A DNA stretch of 64,000 nt, taken from NCBI GenBank assembly GCA_014529385.2, contig CM043963.1, positions 80,367,412 to 80,431,411 of the forward strand, in the 5' to 3' direction. The notes under the pieces were generated by a model that saw only the letters and a list, made by a program, of their open reading frames with translations, searched no databases and had not been told where the DNA came from. The position numbers and the translations under genes were made by a program. This document shows positions 10,623-22,329 of the stretch, in pieces. The stretch is from Adiantum capillus-veneris (Eukaryota; Streptophyta; Polypodiopsida; Polypodiales; Pteridaceae). How positions within the stretch are numbered: position 1 is the first letter of the stretch; every line of letters starts with the position of its first letter.

Positions 10623-12592
10623 CAACCCGGTGAAGTACATAAACGTTTTGTCAAAACCCTATCAACCAACATATCATTGGAAAGATCTTAGAAAGTAGGT
10701 TCTAAGTCCCCAAACTCCGACAAATTTGGAGTTGATTTGTAGAAGCTATGGCCTCCCCACTGAAGCTGAAATGTGGGGAGAGATTCCATTTATAAAACAG
10801 AGTTGTCACATCAAAAAATGGAATCTTCTAGAATATAAGGAATTCAATGGCATCAATGGATAGATCTCGATGAGTACTGATAGCCGTTTTTCGGCTCTCT
10901 GTAATTGCCATAGTGAGTTATCTCACCCTATCAAATCACTCAAACACTGTGGTTACCCTCACCCTTTCACTGTATATAGGTGCGTGTGAGTTAGGGGACT
11001 TTTTCCATATCTCCATACTGAAATAAAAAACCCTCAATTAGCTAGTCATTGGGCTAGTTGAGCCAAAAAAATATAAAATATAAAAAATATAAGTATATTA
11101 TGGCCCATGCGTATGTAAATATTTCTTTGTATATAGGGCCTAAATAAAAGATTTTTTTCATAATTATGTTGGTATTTATTTAAATATTTCTACCTAGGTG
11201 TGTGTTATTTATGCTCTGTACATTGCCTCACCATTACCACAATTTTTCTTACCATTTTTCATACTCTTTATTCCATATAGAAATATTTTCATGTAAGCTT
11301 CTCTTATATTTGGTGTAACTCCACCCCAACAAAAATCCAAAAAAACTAGTTTTATTTATGTGTATATTTTTTCACTATTGTGATTTTTCCCTTCCTACAT
11401 CTATTTTGTTTTTTTTCTAAAAAATTAGAACACCAAAAATATTTATCTTTTTATGGTAGCCTCATAATGAGAGAGATTTCTTTTGACCCCTTTATATTTT
11501 TTCCACTTATATTATTTATATTTGACATGTACATATTTTTTAGACCCCTCAATATTTGATTTTCTTAGTTGTACTATTCACTTATATCATGATCTCAACA
11601 ATATCTTCAATTATAGACCTACCAAATAAGGTCAAGGGTAGGTGGCATGCATACATGCACTATGGAGGGCTCACTCTTGGAGGTATTCAAAAGAATAATC
11701 CAAAGAAAGACCCCACAAGGACTTTGTGCAGGGAAAAAAAACAGTCGGTTTTGCTGAATTTTTAAAGTTCACTTGCTCTCCGAATTTGAAAAGGTGATAC
11801 AAACAAAAGTTGTAGCTCGTGGGCTGAACTTTTGCCTTAAATTTTTTCATATTTTTTTGAGCTACGAGCTGTGAGCTATGATTTTATTAGTGGACCCCAG
11901 TTTTCCCATGCTATGCAGCCACACTCTCTCTTCCACTTTATCATTTTCCTCTTTCACACACACTTCTCCACTCATCATCCCCACCTCTCTCACCACTCCT
12001 CTCTGCACCCTACTCACCTTCTCCTCAACCTTGAAGAATAAGAGAAACCATGGTGAACTCATACCTCCCACACACAATTCCATTCCAAAATTGACCACCT
12101 AGTCTCATTTTTCCTCCTCCAAATTACCCATATCTATCAAAAAACCACAAAATTCAGCCTCTTCTCTTAAAAGACAGCATCATGGTGGTTGATTACTCAG
12201 CTTCAATTACCTTGTCTCTCAAGGAAGGTCAAGAGTGGAGAAAAAATGTACCGTCAAAGCTAGTGGATCGTCAACAAGCGTCAAAATTGGCCCTACTCAA
12301 GACACTTGGAGTATGAACCTTGTAAGAAATCCACCTTTTCTTACCTCTTAAGAGCTTTTCTTCCTTATTTGTATCCTACATGGATACTCCCATTGTAAAT
12401 ATCCAATTCCATTTGTAAATTAATACTAACTCTACTAACACTAACCCACTATGAAAAGTCCTATCACCTCCATTTCTCTCCTCTCTCTTTCCCCACCAAC
12501 TTCTTGATAATTCCAAGCAAAAGAAATTAGGTAAATTGCTCAAAATCTAACCCAACCATGGTTAGAGGAGTAACCCTAGCCTTCAAAATTGC

Positions 12593-12600
12593 TATAAAAG
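12593..12600 (+). promoter_or_regulatory. TATA box candidate inside the TIR element
   Basis: TATAAAAG follows ...AAAATTGC and precedes a pyrimidine-poor leader. No coding frame of note follows, so the transcript, if any, would be non-coding or a decayed LTR-type unit. Confidence 0.3.
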
Positions 12601-13258
12601 GAGGGTGTAGCTAGCACAAAAAAGGAGAAGAAAGAGCACTATGCTATAGCTTGAGAAGCCAAGCTCAACCTCTTGAGAAGGAGCTCTTGAGTGGAATCTC
12701 ATTGGCATTAGGCATATGTATGTGTTTTATTAGGGGTGATTAGCAAGGGAACTCTATGCCATTGTAAGAGAGAGTGATCATTCAATTGAGAGTAGGAAAT
12801 CTATCATTTCTCCTACTAGTGTAAGCCCAACATTTGTTGAATCAAGGAGGGTGAATTTGGACTAAGCATGGATACCTTGTCTCCCTTCCAACATGAAGTC
12901 ATGGACAATAATGATGTGTAAGTGTCTTGGTGTTTTATTTAAGTTCTTGATAGCTTGTCTCCGGGTATTGTTATCAATTTAGCCATAAATCCCACATGCT
13001 GTAAGAGGGCGACAGGGTGGAGAGGACTCCCCTGGCCTTAAGACAGTGATTGGGGTGGCTTTTTTTCTTGTGATGTGTTGTGGTGTAATTTACTCAGGCT
13101 ATGCTGAACAAATACTAATCTCACTTTGATTGGTCATGACTGATTTGTAAGAAGGCATTAGTGCAACAAGCACCCCCTTCCCCCTTCTCTCTCTTTCTTA
13201 CATATATATATTTATGTTTGCTTGATCATTAACGATACACTTCAAAGAAGCCGGAGCA

Positions 13259-13261
<3 letters not shown>

Positions 13262-13315
<54 letters not shown>
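13262..13315. repeat. (TC)n microsatellite
   Basis: Pure TC run of about 54 bp inside the TIR element. Confidence 0.97.
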
Positions 13316-13318
<3 letters not shown>

Positions 13319-13636
13319 TTTTAGTGTGTGAGAGTGTTCCATTGGTGTTAGGGTTAGTGTAAATTCCTTGCTTGTTTGTGGGTTGCTCTAATGATTCTCC
13401 TCTTTTGCGTCCTAGTTCGCTCTTAAACTAGGTGGTGCCCCTTGTGTAGTTGGGATTTGGCTGTGGGTTTGTTGTTTTGGTTTGTGTTGTGTTGTGCCCC
13501 AGCCGCATTGAGCATCACGGGAGCCTTGAAGGGTGTCTAGAGGTTGCTCTTCTTGTTGCCCGCCCCGGACCGCTTCAGTACATTCTAAATCGAAAAGGTC
13601 CGACAAGTTTTGATTTCATTTGTAAAAATTTTACCG

Positions 13637-13695
13637 TGCGCCCATTTTGGACAAGAGGGAGAAAGTCAAAGTCCTGATAGGGCCCATTTGAGAGT
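13637..13695 (-). repeat. Right terminal inverted repeat
   Basis: Inverted partner of 10567-10622. Integrase coding resumes within about 20 bp of it. Confidence 0.75.
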
Positions 13696-13704
13696 CCAAG
13701 ATTT

Positions 13705-14090
13705 CCCTAATGATACATGTCAAAAAGACTTTTAAGGCACATCAAATCGAAACTCTATTCATATCTCAGATTTTCAAGTACCATGGTTTGCCAACATCCA
13801 TAGTGTCAGACAGAGATCCTAGAATGACCAGTAATTTTTGGAAGGGTCTCTTTGAGAATCTAGGTACAAGGTTAAATTTCTCCTCGGCCTATCACCCACA
13901 AACGGATGGCCAAAGTGAAATAGCAAACCTTACGATTCTAGATCTACTAAAAACCTATGTTATAGAAGTAGATCAATGCTCACAATGGGAGAAGTACCTA
14001 CCCCTTGTAGAGTATGTGTACAACAAAATCATACATACTTCCACTGGAAAGACACCTTTCGAGGTCATAGAAGAAAGATCTAATAGTCCT
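13705..14090 (+). pseudogene. Gypsy element B integrase, second part
   Basis: Continuation of the integrase core: second catalytic Asp block (PTSIVSDRDPRMTSNFW), then YHPQTDGQSEIANL with the catalytic Glu, and a core end at TGKTPFEVIEE. The C-terminal domain is lost because another element's LTR begins at about 14095. Whether a chromodomain followed cannot be known. Confidence 0.85.
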
Positions 14091-14094
14091 TTGC

Positions 14095-14241
14095 CTCACC
14101 GTGCTTTGCTCGTGTCCTCTAGCCAGTGTTCGACCGCCATGTTTATCTCTTTATTCTTTATACATACAAAGAATAAGGAGCTCTCACTCATTCTCACACT
14201 ATACTCATACAATGAGATTTGGGAGCTCCACCCACATCCTG

Positions 14242-14308
<67 letters not shown>

Positions 14309-14346
14309 CTCACTCTCTACACATGCACCGCATTTGCACACTCACA
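14095..14346 (+). repeat. 5' LTR of degraded Copia element C
   Basis: The right end ...GCACACTCACA is followed within two bases by a good primer binding site. The segment contains a (TC)n tract at 14246-14306. The left end is inferred from the point where Gypsy B integrase coding stops. Confidence 0.55.
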
Positions 14347-14348
14347 AT

Positions 14349-14360
14349 TGGTATCAGATC
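14349..14360 (+). other. Primer binding site of Copia element C (initiator tRNA-Met type)
   Basis: TGGTATCAGATC differs by one base from the standard plant site TGGTATCAGAGC and follows the LTR end directly. It is the best-preserved PBS in the window. Confidence 0.75.
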
Positions 14361-14508
14361 TTTGGCGACGTGCATGTGACGGGTTCCCGACAAGACGGAA
14401 GTGACGGAGCTCGGCTATGGTGGCTTGAGCTTGGTGGAGGTGGATACAGCTTAACGATGTCAGATCTCAGCTTAGGCATGTATATTTTTCTTGTGTAGCA
14501 AGCCAATG

Positions 14509-14868
14509 CTGAATTTTGTAGAAAAAGAGTAGGAACAAGAAGTGTTGCAGCTCGTTTTTGTTGTTTTTGGCTCTCGAAATAGTGTTTTTTGCATATCTCC
14601 GTCATACAGAGTCGGATGGATATGATCCAGGAGTTTAGGTTGGGGTTTTGGCACATTCTGGATGCGATGGTCATGCCCACTTTCTGAAATTCTTCTCTGA
14701 ATTAGGGCAGGTGCAATAGCAACAAGTTTATGCTGCATTTTTGGGCCGAAAACGAAGGTTGTTGGCATATCTCTCACACCCCGACCCGGATACATGTGAT
14801 CCAGGAGTCTACCCTGAGGTTTTGGCACGTTCCAAAAGCATTGGTCAAATCAAAATTTTGAAATTCTA
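14509..14868 (+). repeat. Imperfect tandem duplication, about 180 bp unit, in element C leader
   Basis: Two diverged units run 14509-14694 and 14695-14868. Each has GCTGAATTT or CTGAATTAGG, then a GGCATATCTC-like block, a GATCCAGGAGT block, GGTTTTGGCACGTTC-like wording and TTGAAATTCT. A third partial start is seen at 14870. The surrounding 14361-16341 leader is long, T/G-rich and non-coding. Confidence 0.6.
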
Positions 14869-16341
14869 TGCGCTGAATTTTTTGCAGCAGCAGTTGTTTA
14901 TTTTGTGTCGAGGATTCCACACTTGCTTTGCTCTATGATATGAGAGTGGTATTGGTTGCAAGTTTTCTCACAGGTGGGAGGATATGATGTATGCCTCATG
15001 TGGTTTGATACTTAGGGAGACTCATGTGATTGTAGTTTGAGCTTGGCAATGTATGCCTCGAGCATGTTTTTTGGCACTCACAGGTAGAGCATGTATTTGT
15101 GTACTAGATTTGCAGGTGTTTGCAATGATGTATGCAAAGTGTGGAGATTGGTGCATGCATTTGGAGTGCATTTTAATGCACTTTGGTTGCTCATGGTTTT
15201 GAGTGTGCAGTCACTTTGGTTACTGGTTTTGTAGCCATTTTGCTGACGAAGCTCTGGCGATATTTTCCCAACAATTTTATGCGCATCGTTGGTGCGATTG
15301 AGATTGCGATTGCTTGTAGCACTCATGATTTGCGTGCAATGTTTTCTTTTTTGGGTGGTGCATCATGAGCGTGTTTCGCTCTGCATTTTTGGTCTTGATT
15401 TGTGAGTGCTCGGTCATTTGGAGCTTCCAGTTTTGACTCCCAGCTCTATAGGTTGAGTCTAGTACTCCTACAGGTGTTGCCATTTGCACTTGAGGACATC
15501 TTTTGTAGTGTTTTGGCTTGCATACCGGTTTCGACACAGCAGGTGTCTTGAGATTTTTCTTTGTGTATGCTTTTGTGGGATAGTGGTGGCTGGAGTCTAC
15601 TCGCCATAGTTTGTGATCAAGCTTAGCTCTCACATTGATAGGTTTGAGGGTAATTTGTGAGCTGAATTTTTCAGCCATCATTCCCTCTTTGTAGGTGCCT
15701 ATGTATGGCTCAATTGTAAGCTAATTTGTGGCACAATTTTGACCTATTTCTTCAGCTATTTGAGAGCTGAATTTGGGGTTGTTTTGGGATTGATTTGCAG
15801 CCATATTTTTCAGCCATACAAGAACTTATTTTCTTCTACAAATATAGTTCTTGTTACCCTTGATAGTGGTTGAGTTTTGACTCCCACATTTACACAAGTT
15901 GTGTATGCTATGGTTTTCTAGCACATTGTTCATTCATTGACACATTTTGGCAGCAGTTTTTTCACTCACGTATGTATGTCATTTGTGGCGTTGTTGAGTA
16001 ATACTCAGGCTAGAGCGGTTTGGCTTTGTGTATAACTTTGTGAGGTGATTCCAGATGAGTACATTCCCGGATTCGCCATTTGGGCATTTTTTGTTGTCTT
16101 CATTGCATTTTATTGTTGAGTTTTTTGCTCCGGTTACAGGGGAGACTCTGTCAAAATTTTGCCAGATATGTATGCCTATTGGAGAGGCTAGTGAGCTTGA
16201 CCATTTGCTCACCTTCTTTTCTTGAGATAGTGGTTTCCTCTTGGGTGGGAGAGTCTTGTGATCTCGAGCATTGTTTGCCATAGTTTTGGCATGGATATAG
16301 AGACACTTCAGGTTTGAGGTGGTTCTTGATCACGGTCGCCA

Positions 16342-16941
16342 TTGACATGTTGGCACTATGACCACGATGGGCATATTAGGCGTCGTTTTCTTGGGCGTAT
16401 GAGGCAGCGGGAGAGGCAGATGCATGGTGCTACTATGAGGACAGCTGTTAGAGGGTATGCATGTGACGGGCATGTCACTTTTGAGTCTAGCTTGCCTTCA
16501 GCCTACTTTGTGTCTTGGGATAGCACATTGTCTACGCATTTTTTACTAAACGAGCATGCAGTTTTTCACGTGACACCACGTCTTGGTTTGTTTTGCTCTT
16601 TATCTAATGGGAGATTTGGTTGTGTACAGTGTGCTGACGGTTCAACCTATGACATAGAGTATGCATGTCTTTACCTAGCGGTGCATTGCTTACACTACGA
16701 GATGTACGTTATGTACCAGGACTCAGCCAGAGTCTCATTTCGACATTGTGTACTGCTGGAAGAGTGGTCATTTCAGATGCATAGAGGATCACTGGTGATA
16801 GCCAGAGGTGCTAGGAGTGGTCTGGTATACCCTTTGCATATTTTTGACACACGATGCAATATAGTCTTTGTGTATTTGCAGCCATGTTTGTTGCCAGAGA
16901 CAAGGCATATCTCTTTTGTGGGTGTGCTACATGGAGAATAG
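16342..16941 (+). pseudogene. Copia element C gag zinc knuckle and protease remnant
   Basis: An open frame of 199 codons survives, but its motifs are ruined. The knuckle reads CWHYDHDGHIRRRF, with the second and last Cys replaced by Tyr and Phe. The protease region reads NEHAVFHVTPRLG where a DSGA-type site is expected, so the catalytic Asp-Ser-Gly is gone. The later wording (GCVQCADGSTYDIE, EEWSFQMHRGSLV) is typical of the Copia protease to pre-integrase stretch. The frame is open by chance or because decay was mostly by substitution. Confidence 0.6.
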
Positions 16942-17295
16942 GTTGTGCATTTGTCTTGTGGTGAAATTCACGCAGACAGTGGTATCTCTGGGAATACACA
17001 ACTTTGTCACTCATCATTTGAGGTGACATCAGTTGAGCCAGAGACCGCCAGAGACCGATGCATTGTTCTATGATGCATTTGATATGTTTGAGGGTGACAA
17101 TTTCCTTCAGACAGCTGTGTGTGATTGCAATGGTGCTGATTTTTTGGTTTTACAGTCATTCTCAGCAGATATGTCTTTGCCAGACGATGCTGACACGGTG
17201 ATGCATAGTTAGGTGGTTCTTGATGAGGATGCATATTGCAGGGAGGTTGCTGATAGGGATAGGTTGACACACATAGTGCATTTTTTGTAAGCTTT

Positions 17296-17400
17296 CGGGT
17301 CTCTCATGTCTGACCTTTTGGTCTTGAGACCCGATCTTGCTTATGCGGTTGGTGCATTTGTAGTGGGAGTTGTCAATCGTACGATGACTGAAACTGTCAT
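17296..17400 (+). pseudogene. Copia element C RT C-terminal fragment
   Basis: The frame SLMSDLLVLRPDLAYAVGAFV matches the Copia block normally written as a serine-leucine start followed by TRPDLAYAVG. Everything between the protease remnant and this point (integrase and most of RT) has been deleted or lost beyond recognition. Confidence 0.5.
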
Positions 17401-17575
17401 TGTGCATTGTGGAGCCATGCAGGTCATCACTCGATACCCGCACCAAGAGTCTCATCGTAGCTCTAGACCTAGTGGTATGCATGTTGCATCTACACAGAGT
17501 GGTTACACTCACACCTTTGTGGCACCAAAGCATAAGCGAAACAACCAAAAACACGCATGTGCACAATAGAAGGCT

Positions 17576-18595
17576 TTCTATCATGTCATGATTTATAAGG
17601 AGTCATAGACTGAAAAGCTTTTGTAGGACACCTGTTAAGTACATAAGTGGCATACATAATAGTCTCAAGCCAAAATGAATGTGGTAAAGCTTGACTTTTG
17701 ACCATACATCATGCCATTTTTGTAAGAGACCTGTTTTTCCTCTCAGCAACACCATTTTGTTGAGGTGTATATGGCACTGTACATTGGTGTTTTATCCCAC
17801 AACTAGCCATAAATGCATTAAATTCATGAGACATATACTCCCCCCCTCGATCAGACCGGAGGGTGTCCATAGTACATTTTGAGACATTTTCAACCATAGC
17901 CAGAAATTGCTTGAAGCAAAAAAACACTTTGGACTTTGCCAGAAGCGCATACACCCATGCATGCATGGAGTAATTATCAATGAGAGTCATGAAGTAAAGG
18001 TAATTGCCCAAGAACAGGGTTTGCATGGGCCCACAAACATCACTATGCACAAGCTGCAACCTCGATGTGGCCCTAATTGAAGCATCCTTTGGAATCTTTG
18101 AACGTTAATCTTACCCAAAATACAGCCTTCACAAACATGTTTGACGAGTGCTTCAAGAGGCGAGAAAGAAGAAACCATATCATATTTCTACAAATGCAGC
18201 AAACTTGTAAAATTCGAATGCCCAAAACAAGTATGCCAAAGTTTTGCATCTAAAATAGCCTTAGAATCCATAACTGCATTTAGAAATTTTGCCCACACTT
18301 GTCATACAAAGTGAGCTTATACAGTCCACGACATAAAATGCATGATGTAACAACTCGTCACCAAAACTGAGATCATGTACTGTACATCTGTCATCCACTA
18401 CAAGATCAAGTCTAGCAAGTGCAGATACAGACAAAAGGTTATTTTTTATCCGAGGTACATACAATGCATCAAAAAGTGTGAAGAACTACCATTTGTAGCA
18501 TTCAACACAATCTTTCCAAATCCCTTGACCGGATAAGAGGCATTGTTGGCACAAGTGACTAAATTCCCATGAGGGAAATCCTCAAGAGAGGTAAA
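17576..18595 (-). pseudogene. Copia element D integrase (with pre-integrase domain)
   Basis: On the minus strand an HVCEGCILGK zinc-like block (about 18125) is followed by the integrase core: VHSDVCGP (first Asp, about 18050), TLRSDRGGEY (second Asp, about 17860) and PQQNGVAERKNR (Glu, about 17740). All three catalytic residues are present, but a frame break near 18060 separates the zinc domain from the core. Sequence stops at about 17576 where element C begins. RT and RNase H are absent, so the element is 3' truncated. Confidence 0.8.
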
Positions 18596-19437
18596 GAAGT
18601 CATGATGAGAGGTAATGCGCTTTGTAGCACCACTGTCAAAGTACCACACATTAGCATGCAGCAATTGACATACATGCATCATGGACAGAAGGATCATAAG
18701 TGCACTCTGCACTAAAAGCACATTCTATCAACATCGCTATGCATAATGCATCAAACTCGACAACTTTTGGATTTTGTTGGATCATAAATCTCCAAGTACT
18801 AGCAAAAGTCTGGAAAGAATTTCGCAAAGCATCAAGAACAATCTGCATAAGGCAACTGTTAGAAAAGACCTTGCCTGCAAAAATAAGTTTCTCATTGATA
18901 TCCTTGACACCAATAAGGAAAGTGTCCATCTCATCTTCCTCATGCATAATCTTCGACTTTAGCTCTTTACACAACAATGCATTTTTAGCCTTGTTTTGCA
19001 TATTTTGTTAAACAAATATGGGGAGTAATAGTACGCTTCATAGAAAACAAAATCAATGCATGAGCCTACACATCTTTTACATCCCAACGAGATTGCTCAG
19101 TCGTAGGCAAAACAACTCTGGCAGCAGCAATCCTGTCACCAAAACCTTCAACATCCTCAACATTGCCTGCATCCTCAGAACCGAGAGGTATATAAATGCC
19201 TTGCACAATATTCCAAACGCCCTTTGACACAAGAAAATGTTGCATCATATAGTCCCACATAGGGTAACTGGCCCCATCCAATTTATCCTCATCAACAAAC
19301 ATCTTGAACACATCTATGTTGTTGTCAGCCATGGTGAATGTTGCACACTTGATGTGAAAACTGTTTAACTTGATTTGAAGAGTTTCCAATTTCTTGATCT
19401 GAGTATGAAAGTCAAAAATTCTTTTTGTTCTCAGCAC
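18596..19437 (-). pseudogene. Copia element D gag and protease
   Basis: Gag starts at an internal Met near 19330 (MADNNIDVFKMF), then DKLDGASYPMWDYMMQHFLVSKG. A TAG at 19066 lies where related Copia gags have Gln, so it is probably a CAG to TAG change. Gag resumes with LKSKIMHEEDEMDTFLIGVKDIN, and the zinc knuckle region is lost. Protease follows with an intact WYFDSGATKRITSH catalytic block (about 18640). Confidence 0.8.
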
Positions 19438-19440
19438 TTT

Positions 19441-20024
19441 CCTAAAGATTGCTAAGTGGCCATATGGATCCCTAGATTCATTGTATTTTTTGACCCATTT
19501 TAAATCGGCTGGTTTGACTCTTTGGATATGGTTGACACCTGATCTCCTAGCTAGTGGTCCTCCATCGAAGCCTCAAACCACTTGCTTGATAGTGGTGACC
19601 CATTTGGACCTCTTCTGGCTCTAGTGTCTCTTGATCTTTCTCTATTTGTGTTGGTTTCTACCAATCTCAACCAATTCTTATCATTGAGGTGAGTTACATG
19701 AGTTGCATTGCCTTGTTGATTGGCCATACCACCAAAAGATCTATCCATTGGTCCAAATTTTTGATCCGTTTCAAGTCTCATTTCCATTATCATTTCCCTA
19801 ATTGAGTAGCCTTGATATTTAGTGTGTGCAATCTCCGTTTGAGTCACCATAACAAAGTTATTATTAAAACAACCCTAAAGAGGTGTACAAGAAGGTTTAC
19901 TGCACCTTTCTCCTTGATCTTAAACATATCCATGAGCTTCAAGGGTGTTAAACTCCTCGGTGTTACATTATTGTCCTCCCAATAGTAGACTCCTAGTCTT
20001 GGGTTATCAATTTTAGAGGTTTTA
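19441..20024 (-). other. Unassigned retrotransposon-like remnant
   Basis: Two short minus-strand frames (19551-19850 and 19844-20095) give hydrophilic protein with a gag-leader flavour (for example RETDQ-like and THLNDKNWLRLVE). No diagnostic motif is visible. It lies between element D gag and the element E LTR and may be the older sequence into which E inserted. Confidence 0.3.
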
Positions 20025-20390
20025 CGTTGGTACAAGCAAAGTTGGTTGGTGCCAAGAGTGGTGCTAGGCAGTGATTTAGATGAAGGCAGGTACAATACAA
20101 AAGGCTAGGGCAGGTATGGAGTCTCTGGACATATACGTGGCAGTGGAAATGTATGACTGATGTGGTTTTTTAGGCCAAGAAGGATCCAAAAAGTGCCAGT
20201 TGGGATGGAAACTCAAAGTGTCGGAAGGACCGAGACGGTGCTCTAGAATGTAGTATTGAAGATGCTCTCGAAGCTCGTCCAAACAACTCATCAAATGGAG
20301 TCACCGTGTGAAATATAGAGCCCTCCAAAGTTGGAAGGTCTTGTAGATCCCCGATGCATAGGGTAGACAAGGGCAAGTGGTGAAGGAAAC
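20025..20390 (+). repeat. 5' LTR remnant of element E
   Basis: Aligns with 24240-24600 over about 360 bp with frequent substitutions. The match ends near 20390, after GGGTAGACAAGGGCAAGTGG, and protein-like sequence follows directly. An internal deletion has therefore removed the rest of the LTR and the gag region. Confidence 0.7.
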
Positions 20391-20640
20391 ATGTGTTAAA
20401 ACAATAGCTAAATCAAATGTACGCATGAGGATGGCTAATCATGCCGAGACTAGGTTTTTGGTTGCGTCTCAATATGTAAGGGTGAAGGTGATGGGCATTG
20501 AGTGCCTAATTGATTTCTTGTGATGAAAGCAAGTGATAATGTATACCCTATCATTGAGTAGGCTATGGTTTCTTGTGATAGGTGCTAAGTAGGATTGGGA
20601 GAGCAGGGTGTTCACCCTGCTTGACAAAGAGAGAGGAAGA

Positions 20641-22226
20641 TAGGTTGTGCTTGATTTGAAAACCAAAGAGAGCCATATCCACTCTATGACAACAAAAGAT
20701 GAAGATGATATGAGAAGGTATGAATATGAGTCCGAGAAAGCCTATGATGAGGGCTACACAAATACCGAGAAAGAGAAAAGCGAGGATGATATGCTTAAGA
20801 TAGATGCCGTTTTGTTTGGTGTCATTGTTGAAGGCTCCCATCATGCAGAAGAAGAGGTGCAACCACAGGTTCAGGGCATAGGTGCAGAGGAGGTAACCGC
20901 TATGCTAAGTGAAGATTTGACCAAGAAAGAGAGAAGGCTATGTCAAACTATGTGCCTCTTTTCCAAATCTGTTTACCACAAAGTACAAGAATTTACGAGG
21001 AGCTAAGGGAGTAGAGCACAAGATAGTCCTCAAAGAAGGGTACAAACCAAAGGTGCAAAAGCTAAGGAGGTTATGGGAGATTCAAAAGAAAGCCCTTTGG
21101 CAAGAATTTAATCAAATGTTGGATGCAGGTACCATATACGCCGTGAAGTAGTCGGAGTAGGTTTCTCTGGTGGTTACCCCTAAGAAGAATAGGAAATGGT
21201 GGGTGTGTGTTGACTACAAGCCATTGAATGCAGCGACGAAGAGAAACCACTACCCATTGCCATTTCAAGATGAATCTTAAATCAAGTGGCAGGTGATGAG
21301 AGATACTCCATCATGGATGGATTTTCGGATTACTTTCAAATAGGGATTGCTCTTGAAAACCAATGGAAGACGACATTTATCTCTCCATGGGGATGCTTTG
21401 CCTATCGTAGGATGCCATTTAGTTTAGTGAATGTCTATGCCACCTTCTAGGACTGGATGAACAGGGTGTTTGGTCCCTACTTGGGCAAGTTTATTAGGGT
21501 TTTCATGGATATCATCGGGTGCTATAGTTCAAGGGCGAATCATTTGTCAAAGCTACGACAATGCTTTCAGAGGCTTGACAAAGAAGGAGGTCAATTGAAC
21601 CCTAAGAAGTCCAAGTTAGTGCAGCCTCAAGCACAATTGCTGGTTCATGTAGTGTCGCAAAATGGATTGAAGCAGACCCGGAGAAGGTCAAGGCGTTAGT
21701 CTTGATGGAGCCTCCCTCTAGTGCGCAAGGTTTGGCCTCCTTTTTACATAAGCTAAAGTATTTGTCGCACTTTTTTTGGATGTTGTCACAATATGTGTAT
21801 CCTCTCCAAAAGAGGGCTAAGCAGGTGCATGGTTTTGAGTGGGGTGGAGAAGCTCAAGAAGCTTTTGGCAGGGTGAAAGAAATCTTTTGTCAGTTGTCGA
21901 CGGTATGTCCTCCCAAGCAAGAGGACGATTTCTATGTGGCAATGACGGTAGGTACCGTGGATATTGGAGCGGTGTTGCTGCAAAAAGTAGGACGGATGTG
22001 TAAACATATCTACTCCAAAAGCAGGGTAATAAGTCCTAGAGATGCAACCTACACCGAAGTAGAACAGTGGGTGATGGCATTGGTTTTTGCTTGCAAGAAG
22101 TTCAAAGTGCACCTCATTGTGCGGAAGTTTTATGTGTTGACGGCTAACAATCTATTGCCTGAAGTGGTGTTGCACTTAAAGCCGAGGAAACGGATCATGA
22201 AGTGGGTAAGAGCTATAGGAGTTTGA
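20641..22226 (+). pseudogene. Element E reverse transcriptase and first RNase H
   Basis: Fingers and palm: LKEGYKPKVQKLRRLWEIQK, WVCVDYKPLNAATKRNHYPLP (about 21200) and the GCFAYRRMPFSL block (about 21400). The catalytic loop reads RVFMDIIGCYS (about 21505): the second of the two metal-binding aspartates is replaced by Ile, so the enzyme would be dead. The connection and RNase H part follows in 21702-22226 (EAFGRVKEIF, DIGAVLLQ, DATYTEVEQWVMALVFACKKFKVHL). Stops at about 21004, 21150 and 21279 break the frame. Confidence 0.85.
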
Positions 22227-22329
22227 GTTTGACTTCAAGGCCGACCACACTAATCGATCTCAGTTGGCAAACATCTTGGTCAATAAGGTCGTTGACTTGC
22301 CGATTTATCCAAAGGTAGTACGAGATGAA

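Larger units (their letters stand above)
10567..13695. mobile_element. 3.1 kb element with terminal inverted repeats, inserted in Gypsy B integrase
   Basis: The left end ACTCGCAAATGGGCCCTAT and the inverted right end ACTCTCAAATGGGCCCTAT match. Similarity continues inward for about 55-60 bp (the CTCTTGTCCAAA block on both sides). The pair sits exactly at the gap in the integrase reading frame. The inside is AT-rich (11040-11560), carries a TATA-like site at 12593 and a (TC)n tract, and has no recognisable transposase, so it is probably non-autonomous. No clean target duplication was found; flanking CATTAGAAAAAAA and CATGTCAAAAAGA are only loosely alike. The superfamily is not assigned. Confidence 0.65.

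Noticed and set aside
11878-12102. Plus-strand 74-codon Ser/Thr/Leu-rich frame
   Set aside because: Low-complexity pyrimidine-rich DNA in a non-coding transposon interior, with no start context or motif.
14096-14404. Open frames of Ser-Leu or Arg-Glu repeats across (TC)n tracts here and at 46749, 56561 and 58146
   Set aside because: Microsatellite translation artefacts.
16342-16941. The 199-codon frame as a novel gene
   Set aside because: Its wording matches Copia zinc knuckle and protease blocks with key residues lost, so it is a decayed Copia segment.
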